Position numbers and translations under genes: made by a program. Under the pieces are notes generated by a model. That model did not search any database. It was not told the DNA's origin and saw only the letters and a program-made list of their open reading frames with translations. A DNA stretch of 64,000 nucleotides from Glycomyces paridis (GTDB lineage: Bacteria > Actinomycetota > Actinomycetes > Mycobacteriales > Micromonosporaceae): contig NZ_STGX01000002.1 of NCBI RefSeq assembly GCF_004912155.1, forward strand, positions 327,030 through 391,029, in the 5' to 3' direction. Of this stretch, positions 27,787 to 34,737 are shown one piece after another (the first letter of the stretch is position 1; the number at the start of each line of letters is the position of its first letter).

Positions 27787-28242
27787 ATGCCGGTGAGCGA
27801 TGAGCGCGAGGACGTGCTGCTGCTCGACGTGCCTTCAACGGGCGACTACCTGTCGGTGCTGCCGACCGCGACCGCGGCGGTGGCGACCCGGCTCGGGTTC
27901 TCGCTGGACGAGATCGAGGACCTCCGGGCGGCGGTGAACGCCGCCGTGGCGCTCCTCATCCCGGCCGAGCCCGGCCGCTCGCGCGGCCCGGTCCGCCGCA
28001 AGGGCGGCGACGAGCCCCTCCGCTGCCGTCTGGAGGTGGCCCGCGAGACCCTCCAGATCGTGCTGAGCCGCACCAAGGGCGAAGCGCTCCCCGACGCCGG
28101 GGCCTACCAGTGGCAGGTCCTCAGGGCCCTCACCGACGAGGTGGAGTCCGAGGTCGACGGCGCGACCACCACGATCCGCATCCGCCAGCAGCGCCCCGCC
28201 ACCGAGGCCGACGCGGACACCGAGCGCCACCAGATCCACTAG
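27787..28242 (+). CDS. anti-sigma regulatory factor (RsbW-like Ser/Thr kinase)
   Basis: A 151-residue protein with the layout of HATPase_c_2 anti-sigma kinases: ATAAVATRLGFSLDEIEDLRAAVNAAVALLI contains the N-box helix (E-D-L-R-A-A-V-N-A in place of the usual EAxxNA), and the second half holds weak G-box-like residues (the usual DxGxGP is not obvious). It may bind a sigma factor, a STAS antagonist such as that at 17525, or both. ATG 27787 is taken from the conserved N-terminus. It stands alone between sodN and whiB. Confidence 0.72.
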   Translation: MPVSDEREDVLLLDVPSTGDYLSVLPTATAAVATRLGFSLDEIEDLRAAVNAAVALLIPAEPGRSRGPVRRKGGDEPLRCRLEVARETLQIVLSRTKGEALPDAGAYQWQVLRALTDEVESEVDGATTTIRIRQQRPATEADADTERHQIH

Positions 28243-28266
28243 CCCCGTTTCGCATCGGACGGGTCT

Positions 28267-28288
28267 TGTCGTACCCGTGCGGCATGAT
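28267..28288 (+). repeat. TGTCGNAC-N8-YANNNT element (copy H)
   Basis: TGTCGTAC, 8 nt, CATGAT, downstream of the RsbW-like gene and convergent with whiB. See the findings for the family. Confidence 0.6.
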
Positions 28289-28306
28289 CGGTCACGAAGC
28301 CCGGAA

Positions 28307-28346
28307 AAGCTTGAAGGCCCGGCACGGGGCCGGGCCTACCAAGCTT
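28307..28346. terminator. bidirectional hairpin terminator
   Basis: Arms AAGCTTG...AGGCCCGG and CCGGGCCT...CAAGCTT form a long stem with small mismatches, between the RsbW-like gene (+) and whiB (-). Confidence 0.7.
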
Positions 28347-28395
28347 CTGATGTCGCAAATTCGAGGGACGGTCTACATCAAGGGATTGCGCGGTG

Positions 28396-28659
28396 CTAGC
28401 CGACGACCTGGGTGGCGAGGGTGCGCAGCGCACCCGAGCGGCGCTTCAGCTCGCGGCGCTCGATCTCGCTCATGCCACCCCACACGCCCGCGTCCTGGCC
28501 GCTTTCGAGCGCCCACCGCAGGCACTCCTCGGTCACCGGGCAGCGTCGGCACACGTTCTTGGCCTGCTCGATCTGTACCAGAGCCGGACCGGTGTCCCCG
28601 ATCGGGAAGAACAGCTCGGGGTCCTCGTCGCGGCAGATGGCCTCGTGGCGCCAATCCAT
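28396..28659 (-). CDS. whiB1: WhiB-family iron-sulfur regulator (WhiB1/WblE type)
   Basis: An 87-residue Wbl protein. Four cysteines bind a [4Fe-4S] cluster: AICRDEDPE, then NVCRRCPVTEECL. The GVWGGMSE turn and the basic tail ELKRRSG are characteristic; MDWRHEAICRDEDPELFFP matches the WhiB1/WblE subgroup, an NO- and redox-sensitive regulator that works with the principal sigma factor. ATG 28659 has AAGGAGAAG upstream. A 768-bp region without a gene lies upstream and holds a perfect Rex operator over a TTGACA promoter pointing toward this gene, so it may be under NADH/NAD control through a long 5' leader. Confidence 0.94.
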   Translation of the reverse strand: MDWRHEAICRDEDPELFFPIGDTGPALVQIEQAKNVCRRCPVTEECLRWALESGQDAGVWGGMSEIERRELKRRSGALRTLATQVVG

Positions 28660-29427
28660 CAAAACTTCTCCTTGTCAAGCATCAAACGTCTGTTTCACGG
28701 TGTTATGAACGATGTGCGGTTCGGGCGTGCGGACACTCGGGTCCATGCCGGGCGCTCGGGTCGTGTTCGCGAGGTGTCGCTCCGCATCCGCCTCGCGGCG
28801 GCGGGCGCACCCTCGCGGGCGGGCACTCGAAACGGCTGCACCTGTGGTACGGGACCCGGTTCCCTGCAAAGGGAATCGTTGTCGCCGCGACTGCGGAACG
28901 CTCTCGCATCAGCGCCATTGCTGAACGCCGGGGCAGCGGGGAGCACTTCCACCTGCGACGTCGGTCGCCCGATTGGCGGCCGAACAGGTCCGCACCTCAG
29001 ACCCGGCCACCTTGTGAATACTTTCACAAGGACGGGATTTGTCAAGGGTTCGACTCGGGAAATCAGCTCGAAGTGAGTGAACTCACCGCTTCACCTCGAA
29101 GAAGACTCGTGGAACACGTTCCGCGAGACCGCCGGGACCCCTACCGCGGATCCTCGGAGCGGCCTCCGCCACATTCGCCCGGGGGTAAAAGTCCGGGGTC
29201 GGTGACAGCGAGTCGAACCGGTTTGACACACTGGTACTCAAGGTTGGCCGACTTACCAGGCTCGTAAGTGATGCCGAGTGATGAATACCCACATAGCGCC
29301 GGTCTATACGCACCGAAAAAACGATATTCGGTTGTAAGTCTCACGCCGTCCCCGTAGGGATGGCGAAATCAACCTTGCCTGCTCACGGGCGAGTTGTCAA
29401 CACCCACCCTGAGGTTTTCCCAAGTTG
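28660..29427. other. 768-bp gene-free, AT-richer region upstream of whiB
   Basis: No reading frame here looks coding. It holds the Rex-type operator at 29010-29031, a TTGACA (minus strand, 29045-29040) placed 17 bp before AGTATT inside the operator, another minus-strand TTGACA near 29400, and a plus-strand TTGACA near 29223. Local base composition near 29270-29420 is clearly less GC-rich than the genes. It could hold the long leader of whiB and possibly a small RNA. Confidence 0.6.
29010..29045 (-). promoter_or_regulatory. Rex operator over a promoter reading toward whiB
   Basis: Perfect inverted repeat TTGTGAA-TACT-TTCACAA at 29012-29029 (9-bp arms when the flanking C and G are counted). 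It equals the consensus of Rex, the NADH-sensing repressor of actinomycetes. On the minus strand a perfect -35 TTGACA (29045-29040) is followed after 17 nt by AGTATT (29022-29017) inside the operator, so Rex would block this promoter. The first gene downstream is whiB, about 350 nt away. Confidence 0.8.
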
Positions 29428-30384
29428 TTAGCAGGCCACCCGCAGTGCCGCCGGGACCGAGCCGAGTTCGACTTCGGTCTGCTCACCGAGGTAGTCCCCG
29501 TCGAGTTGGAAGGCCTGCGGAAGCGACGCGCGCAGCCGAATCCTGGAGAGATCGTGATGCGTCACCGCGTGTTTGCCGTCAGGTCCGTCTCGTCCCACCA
29601 GCAGTGAAGCTGCGGTTCGCGCGGCGTCCGACAACCCAAGTTTACGCAGAATCAGGACATCAAGTCCAGCATTAAAGGACGCCCGCGCGTTGAGATTCAC
29701 CGGAAGGGTGCCGAGGTAGGTCCACGGCGCGCAGTTCTGCACGACGACCATCCCCATCGATTCGTCCACGGTACCGGACGAGAGTTCGACGTTGATCGAG
29801 TCCCCTTCCACACCATGCTCATTGAGTTCCGCCATGACCGCGCGCGCGTAATGCGCGCCGAGATTGCGCTTCTTCCGGTACGACTCGACCTTCTTGATGA
29901 TCGAGGCGTCCCACCCGAGTCCGGCGCAGAACGTGAAGACGCGGTCGACGCCGTCGGCCTGCGCGCGACCGAGACTGACGGTGCGGGTGCGCGGCGCGTC
30001 CACGAGGGCCGCCACGATCGCCATGGAGGCCCTGCGGCGGTCCCACGGCAGCCCCAGGGCCCGCGCGAAGACATTCGTGGACCCGGCCGGGATGGGCGCG
30101 AACACCGGCGCATCGGCGGCCGGGCGGCCGCCGGCGACCAGGCCGTTGACGACCTCGTTCACCGTGCCGTCCCCGCCGAGGCTCAGGACGACGTCGTAGC
30201 CCTCGTCCGCGCCGCGCCGCGCCAGCTCCTCGCCGTGGCCCCGTGAGCGGGTCTGCTCGACGGTGAGATCGAGCACCCCTTCGAGCTTCTTGGCGACCCA
30301 GCGCGTGCGGCGCCGCGAGCCGGTGGAGGCCTTCGGGTTCACGATGAGCAGACCACGCTGTGGCGCCGCTTTCAGGTCGCGCAT
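29428..30384 (-). CDS. diacylglycerol kinase family lipid kinase
   Basis: A 318-residue DAGK_cat/YegS-type kinase. The nucleotide-binding loop is GLLIVNPKASTGS, the glycine-rich catalytic motif is LSLGGDGTVNEVVNGL, and PIPAGSTNVFARALGLP is the next conserved block. It would phosphorylate diacylglycerol or a related lipid at the membrane. Genes for this kinase, whiB1 and pdtaS are neighbours in many actinobacteria, and all three lie in this section. It is divergent from the membrane protein at 30417, with only 32 bp between starts. Confidence 0.9.
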   Translation of the reverse strand: MRDLKAAPQRGLLIVNPKASTGSRRRTRWVAKKLEGVLDLTVEQTRSRGHGEELARRGADEGYDVVLSLGGDGTVNEVVNGLVAGGRPAADAPVFAPIPAGSTNVFARALGLPWDRRRASMAIVAALVDAPRTRTVSLGRAQADGVDRVFTFCAGLGWDASIIKKVESYRKKRNLGAHYARAVMAELNEHGVEGDSINVELSSGTVDESMGMVVVQNCAPWTYLGTLPVNLNARASFNAGLDVLILRKLGLSDAARTAASLLVGRDGPDGKHAVTHHDLSRIRLRASLPQAFQLDGDYLGEQTEVELGSVPAALRVAC

Positions 30385-30416
30385 AGGCGCAGCGTAGCCC
30401 GGGATACCGTGGAGGT

Positions 30417-30860
30417 GTGAACGAAACCGATGCCGACATGGGCGCCGTCACCGAAACCCCGGCGGACGGCGACCGTCCGTGGACCCTCACCGCCGCGGCG
30501 GGGCTGTTCTGGCTCCTCGCAACGGGACTCGTGGCCGCGGGCGGCTGGGGCCTCGTACAACTGGTGACCGGGCACGTCGACACCCCGAGCGGCGCGGTCG
30601 GCATCGTCCTCATCGCGTGGCTCGCCGCGCTCTACTACTGGCACATCGGACGCAGCCTCCTGCGCTCCCGCGACATCGTGGCCCAGGCGGTCTTCCAGGC
30701 CCTGCTCTGGCTGCCGGTCGGCTACTACCTCCGCGAGGCCGCCCACCCGATGCTCGGCGTCGCGGCATGGGCCCTCGCCGTCGCCCTCGTCGCCCTCGTC
30801 CTCAGCGGCCCGAGCCGCCGCGCCGTCGGCTTCGGCGACAAGCCCCGCTTCGGAGCCTGA
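30417..30860 (+). CDS. four-helix membrane protein of unknown function
   Basis: A 147-residue protein with four hydrophobic segments (LTAAAGLFWLLATGLVAAGG, GAVGIVLIAWLAALYYWH, FQALLWLPVGYYL and VAAWALAVALVALVL). I do not recognise a family. GTG 30417 follows TACCGT (30405-30410) by 6 nt, a leaderless arrangement, and the gene is divergent from the lipid kinase. Confidence 0.72.
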   Translation: MNETDADMGAVTETPADGDRPWTLTAAAGLFWLLATGLVAAGGWGLVQLVTGHVDTPSGAVGIVLIAWLAALYYWHIGRSLLRSRDIVAQAVFQALLWLPVGYYLREAAHPMLGVAAWALAVALVALVLSGPSRRAVGFGDKPRFGA

Positions 30861-30868
30861 GCGGGCCG

Positions 30869-30896
30869 TCAGGCTTCGGCGGCGCGCTTCGCGACG
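30869..30896 (-). pseudogene. remnant copy of the cbiX 3' end
   Basis: Twenty-four of 28 bases match the end of the chelatase gene at 31137-31164, including the stop codon; on the minus strand it would read AKRAAEA then stop. With element copies B and C between, it looks like the edge of a local duplication. Confidence 0.5.
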
Positions 30897-30915
30897 CCCT
30901 TTCGCATTACGGCGC

Positions 30916-30987
30916 TGTCGTACCCCCGAGGCACCCTTGACGATCGGGGGCCCAACCCCGAAGGTCCCGAAGGTTATCGGGCTGCCC
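30916..30987 (+). repeat. 72-bp repeat, copy B
   Basis: Starts TGTCGTAC-N8-CACCCT and continues with inverted-repeat arms CCCCCGA/TCGGGGG and a CCCGAAGGTTATCGGG hairpin. It matches copy C (31040-31111) at 66 of 72 positions without gaps. Confidence 0.85.
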
Positions 30988-31039
30988 CCGATTCGATGAG
31001 CGCCCCGGCTCGCGCCATGTGGCGCTCAGGCCGTCGAAA

Positions 31040-31111
31040 TGTCGTACCCCCCGGGCACCGTTGACAACCGGGGGCCCAACCCCGAGGGTCCCGAAGGTTA
31101 TCGGGCTGCCC
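31040..31111 (+). repeat. 72-bp repeat, copy C
   Basis: Second copy of the 72-bp repeat, 124 bp from copy B, starting TGTCGTAC-N8-CACCGT. Lies 26 bp before the 3' end of the convergent chelatase gene. Confidence 0.85.
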
Positions 31112-31136
31112 TGCGGCGGCGGCGTTCTCGGGCGGT

Positions 31137-31871
31137 TCAGGCCTCGGCGGCGCGTCTCGCGATGAGCGCGAGGAGTTCCGGTGCGGCGCCGAGCGGTTCG
31201 CCGAGGTGCGAGGCGCCCGCTTCGCGGGCGGCGGCGATCGCCTTGTCGCACAGCAGGCCCGGGGCGATGAAGTAGCAGACCGCCGCGATGCGCTCGGCGC
31301 CCGCGGTCCGCAGCGACCGCACCGTCTCGTCGGCCGCGGGACCGGGACCGGAGGCGAATCCGGGTCCGGCCGGGACGCCGAGGAGGCGTCCGGCTTCGGC
31401 CGCGACCGCCGCCACGTGGGCGCGGCCCTCGTCCACGCGGGTTCCGGCCGCGCAGACCACGAGGCCGTCGACGTCGGCGGGCAGGCCGCGGACCAGGGCC
31501 GCCGCGAGCGACAGGTCCCCCACCGGTGCGGCGAGCGCGACCGCGAGGCCCGGCCGGGCCTCCTCAGCGCGCTTCGCGACCTCGGGGAGGTCGGTCCTGG
31601 CGTGGTAGGCGTCGGTGAGGAGCAGTGGCAGCGCCACCGCGCGGTCGTGGCCGCGGTCGGCGAGGCCCGTGAGGACCTCGGCGGGGTGCGGCTCGTTGAA
31701 CTCCAGGAACCCCGCTTCGGCTCCGGCCGCCGCCGCGATGGCGCGCACGGTCGCCGGCGAGCGCGGGTCGGGACTGCCGTGGGCGACGAGGACCACCGGG
31801 CGGTCCGGGCCGGATACGGCCCCGGCCCGCGGCGGCGCCGCGGGCCGGGGGTCCGATGCCCTGTCAGACAT
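31137..31871 (-). CDS. sirohydrochlorin chelatase (CbiX/SirB-like)
   Basis: A 244-residue class II chelatase. The metal-binding histidine is His31 in VVLVAHGSPDPRS; EFNEPHPAEVL and VALPLLLTDAYHARTDLPE are the other conserved blocks, and the second half repeats the fold in a degenerate way. It would insert iron into sirohydrochlorin to make siroheme, the cofactor of the sulfite reductase encoded upstream in the same operon. Its ATG overlaps the cysH stop by 8 nt. Duplicated fragments of its 3' end lie downstream. Confidence 0.88.
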   Translation of the reverse strand: MSDRASDPRPAAPPRAGAVSGPDRPVVLVAHGSPDPRSPATVRAIAAAAGAEAGFLEFNEPHPAEVLTGLADRGHDRAVALPLLLTDAYHARTDLPEVAKRAEEARPGLAVALAAPVGDLSLAAALVRGLPADVDGLVVCAAGTRVDEGRAHVAAVAAEAGRLLGVPAGPGFASGPGPAADETVRSLRTAGAERIAAVCYFIAPGLLCDKAIAAAREAGASHLGEPLGAAPELLALIARRAAEA

Positions 31872-32574
31872 GCAGTCCGCACTCGGTCTTGTCGAAGGCG
31901 GCCCAGCGGCCGGCGCGCGGGTCCTCGCCCGGGGCGGTGCGCCGGGTGCAGGGCCAGCAGCCGATGGAGCGGAAGCCGTCCTTGAGCAGGGGGTTGACCG
32001 GGATGTTGTGGCGTTCGATGTACGCCTCCTGGTCGGCCTCGGTCCACCGGGCGATCGGGGAGACCTTGACCTTGCGGCGGGAGAGGTCGAAGTCGACCAC
32101 GCGCGTGTTGGCGCGGGACGGGCCCTCGTCCCGGCGCAGGCCGGTGGCCCAGCCGTCGTAGTCGGCCAGGGCCCGGTTGAGCGGGAGGACCTTGCGCAGC
32201 GAGCAGCACTCGTCGGGGGCGCGCGAGAACAGGCGGGGCCCGAACTCGGCGTCCTGGGACAGCACCGACTGGTCGGGCTGGATCGAGCGGACGTTGACGT
32301 TCATCGTGGAGGCGACGAAGTCGCGGACCTGAAGGGTCTCGGGGAAGTGCAGACCGGTGTCGAGGAAGACGACGTCGATGCCGGGGGCGACCTCGCTGGC
32401 GAGGTGGACCACGGCGGCGTCGGCCATCGACGAGGTCACGCAGAAGCGCGTTCCGAACTCGCCGACCGCCCATTCGAGGATCTCGTGGGCCGTGGCGTCT
32501 TCCAGGCGCTTCCCCGCTTCCATAGCGAGGTCACGGAGTTCGAAGGGGTCTCTCTGGTTCCCTGTGCTGCTCAT
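31864..32574 (-). CDS. cysH: phosphoadenylyl-/adenylyl-sulfate reductase
   Basis: A 236-residue APS/PAPS reductase that makes sulfite for cysteine synthesis. The PP-loop region includes FCVTSSMADAAVVHL and VVFLDTGLHFPETL. The cysteine pairs of an assimilatory APS reductase [4Fe-4S] cluster are present (ECCSLRK and GCWPCTRRT), and the catalytic cysteine is in the C-terminal ECGLH. ATG 32574 follows the small zinc-ribbon gene after 25 bp. No ATP sulfurylase gene lies in the window. Confidence 0.93.
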   Translation of the reverse strand: MSSTGNQRDPFELRDLAMEAGKRLEDATAHEILEWAVGEFGTRFCVTSSMADAAVVHLASEVAPGIDVVFLDTGLHFPETLQVRDFVASTMNVNVRSIQPDQSVLSQDAEFGPRLFSRAPDECCSLRKVLPLNRALADYDGWATGLRRDEGPSRANTRVVDFDLSRRKVKVSPIARWTEADQEAYIERHNIPVNPLLKDGFRSIGCWPCTRRTAPGEDPRAGRWAAFDKTECGLHV

Positions 32575-32599
32575 GCTGCTTCACTCCGATCGGGGTACT

Positions 32600-32806
32600 T
32601 CAATCCGTGGGGGGCGCCGGGTACTGGGGGGCGGCGGCCATCCCGTGGTATTTGACGGCGAAGACGCGGGTGCAGTCCGCGCAGTGCCATCCGCCCTTAA
32701 TCTCGACGTCGCTGTCGAGACCAGTGCTGTCGAGTTCGGGCGCATAGGGTCTGAGGTCCTCACCGCCGCAGTAGGGGCAGTGATACGGAACGACGCGGGC
32801 GGTCAC
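32600..32806 (-). CDS. small zinc-ribbon protein in the sulfite-reductase operon
   Basis: A 68-residue protein with two CxxC pairs, HCPYCGGED and GWHCADCTRVF, likely holding zinc or iron. The GTG overlaps the sulfite-reductase stop by 4 nt (GTGA), so it is translated with it. Similar small cysteine-rich genes sit behind sir in other actinomycetes as I recall; the function is unknown. Confidence 0.78.
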   Translation of the reverse strand: MTARVVPYHCPYCGGEDLRPYAPELDSTGLDSDVEIKGGWHCADCTRVFAVKYHGMAAAPQYPAPPTD

Positions 32807-34464
32807 TGGAATTCCGCTTCGTCGGCCCGGTGGACCCAGTGGGCGAAGGTCTCGCCCTCCGACCTGCCGTCGAGGTAGCGGCGGGTGAGGCGTTCCACAT
32901 AGTCGCCGAGGTCGGCCGAGGCGACCTTGAGGCCGCGGGACTTGCGTCCGAGGCTCGCTTCGGCGGCGTGGCCGCCGCCGAGGTGGACCTGGAAGCCCTC
33001 GACCTGCTCGCCGTCGACGGTGACGAGCTGTCCCTTGAGGCCGATGTCCGCGGTCTGGGTGCGGGCGCAGGCGTTGGGGCAGCCGTTGACGTGGATGGAG
33101 ATGGGCGTGTCGAGTTCGGGGACGCGCTTCTCCAGTTCGGCGACGAGGTCGCGGGTGCGGTCCTTGGTGTCGACGATGGCGAGCTTGCAGAACTGGATGC
33201 CGGTGCAGGCCATGGCGGAGCGGCGCCAGGGCGAGGGGTCGGCCTCGAGGCCGACGGCCTTGAGGTCGGCGACGGCCTCGTCCACGCGGTCCTCGGGGAC
33301 GTCCAGGAGCAGGAGCTTCTGGAGGGCGGTGGTGCGCACGCGGTCGGAGCCGTACTTCTCGGCGATGTCGGCGAGCTGGTCGAGGAGGGTGCCGGAGACG
33401 CGGCCGGCGACGGGGGCGACGCCGATGAAGTAGTTGCCGTCGCTCTGGCGGTGGACGCCGACGTGGTCGAGGAGCTTCTCGGGGACCTGCGGGGCGTCGA
33501 GGTCGGGGAGCTTGCGGCCGAGGTAGGCCTCGGATTCGAGGACCTCGCGGAACTTCTCGGCGCCCCAGTCCTTGACGAGGAACTTCAGGCGGGCGCGGGT
33601 GCGCAGGCGCCGGTAGCCCCAGTCGCGGAAGATGCGGACGACGCCGAGCCAGACGTCGACGACGTCCTCCTGGGCGACCCAGACGCCGAGGCGCTGGGCG
33701 AACATCGGGTTGGTGGAGAGGCCGCCGCCGACCCACAGGTCGAAGCCGGGGCCGTGCTCGGGGTGGTGGGCGCCGACGAGGGAGATGTCGTTGATCTCCC
33801 AGGGGTTGTCGGGGAGCCAGCCGATGGAGGACTTGAACTTGCGGGGCAGGTTCGAGAGTGAGCGGTCGCCGATGAAGCTGTCGTGGATCTGCTTGATCTG
33901 CGGCGTGGCGTCGATGGCCTCGTCGGTGTGGACCCCGGCGACGGGCGAGCCGAGGATGACGCGCGGGCAGTCGCCGCAGGCCTCCTGGGTGTCGAGGCCG
34001 ACCGCTTCGAGGCGGCGCCAGATCTCGGGGACGTCGCGCACGTCGATCCAGTGGTACTGGATGTTCTGGCGGTCGGTGACGTCGGCGGTGTCGCGGCCGA
34101 ACTCCTTGGAGATGCCGGCGACGGTGCGCAGTTGGGCGACCGAGAGCTGGCCGCCGTCCATGCGCACGCGCATCATGAAGTAGCGGTCGTCGAGCTCCTC
34201 CTCTTCGAGGACGCCGGTCTTGCCGCCGGCGATGCCGGGCTTGCGCTGCGTGTACAGGCCCCACCAGCGGAAGCGTCCGCGCAGGTCGGCGGGGTCGATG
34301 GAGTCGAAGCCGCCGTGGGCGTAGATGCCCTCGATGCGCTGCCGCACGTTGAGCGGGTTGTCGTCCTTTTTGGACTGCTCGTTCTTGTTGAGCGGCTCCC
34401 GGTGGCCCATGGCCCACTGGCCTTGGCCCTTCGGGCGGGACGGTTTGCGCGTTGGCGTTGGCAC
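32803..34464 (-). CDS. sir: ferredoxin-dependent assimilatory sulfite (or nitrite) reductase
   Basis: About 553 residues. Two ferredoxin-like/siroheme half-domains are present; the [4Fe-4S]-siroheme ligands are in ACTGIQFCKLAIVDTK and NGCPNACARTQ (C-x5-C then C-x3-C). YTQRKPGIAGGKTG, DRQNIQYHWID and GFDLWVGGGLSTNPMF match actinobacterial sulfite reductases closely. It reduces sulfite to sulfide in six electrons from ferredoxin. GTG 34464 is preferred, because AGGAG lies 4 nt upstream; ATG 34476 is the alternative. A cysteine-containing leader peptide is encoded 60 nt upstream. A nitrite reductase role cannot be excluded by sequence alone. Confidence 0.92.
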   Translation of the reverse strand: MPTPTRKPSRPKGQGQWAMGHREPLNKNEQSKKDDNPLNVRQRIEGIYAHGGFDSIDPADLRGRFRWWGLYTQRKPGIAGGKTGVLEEEELDDRYFMMRVRMDGGQLSVAQLRTVAGISKEFGRDTADVTDRQNIQYHWIDVRDVPEIWRRLEAVGLDTQEACGDCPRVILGSPVAGVHTDEAIDATPQIKQIHDSFIGDRSLSNLPRKFKSSIGWLPDNPWEINDISLVGAHHPEHGPGFDLWVGGGLSTNPMFAQRLGVWVAQEDVVDVWLGVVRIFRDWGYRRLRTRARLKFLVKDWGAEKFREVLESEAYLGRKLPDLDAPQVPEKLLDHVGVHRQSDGNYFIGVAPVAGRVSGTLLDQLADIAEKYGSDRVRTTALQKLLLLDVPEDRVDEAVADLKAVGLEADPSPWRRSAMACTGIQFCKLAIVDTKDRTRDLVAELEKRVPELDTPISIHVNGCPNACARTQTADIGLKGQLVTVDGEQVEGFQVHLGGGHAAEASLGRKSRGLKVASADLGDYVERLTRRYLDGRSEGETFAHWVHRADEAEFQ

Positions 34465-34524
34465 AGTACTCCTCATGGCGGACACGGGTGTGGCATGGTT
34501 CGTCGGCGGAGACGCCGGAAGGAT

Positions 34525-34614
34525 TTAAGCGCACATCAGACACGCGGCGCTGAACACACGGCAGAAGTCGACGTGGCGGCGTGCCACCAGTCGGAGCCCG
34601 TGTGCGCGAGACAT
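34525..34614 (-). CDS. putative cysteine leader peptide upstream of sulfite reductase
   Basis: A 29-codon reading frame from ATG 34614 to TAA 34527-34525. The C-terminal part reads RRHVDFCRVFSAAC, then L-M-C-A: three cysteine codons close to the stop. The RRHVD...R..SA.C pattern matches the short putative leader peptides found before sulfur-metabolism operons of Streptomyces and relatives. CATGCT (34627-34622) ends 7 nt before the ATG, so the message is probably leaderless. A CGGCG/CGCCG hairpin lies just after it and before the sir start. Ribosome stalling at Cys codons when cysteine is scarce would be the expected control mechanism; that is inferred. Confidence 0.75.
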   Translation of the reverse strand: MSRAHGLRLVARRHVDFCRVFSAACLMCA

Positions 34615-34690
34615 GTGGGCAAGCATGACACACATTCCCGCCATGCGCACCGGCCGTCCCGCTCCATGGACAAGCAGGTCACAGCCCGAA

Positions 34691-34716
34691 GGCCGGACCC
34701 CGCGCGGGGTCCGGCC
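34691..34716 (-). terminator. hairpin terminator of the surface-protein gene
   Basis: Perfect 11-bp stem GGCCGGACCCC with a GCGC loop, after the stop at 34738. Confidence 0.75.
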
Positions 34717-34737
34717 TCCAGGTGCGCGCCGATCGGG

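Noticed and set aside
29040..29070. A tRNA T-arm-like sequence (GGTTCGACTC) in the gene-free region.
   Set aside because: The flanking bases do not form a T stem, and no acceptor or anticodon stem can be drawn.
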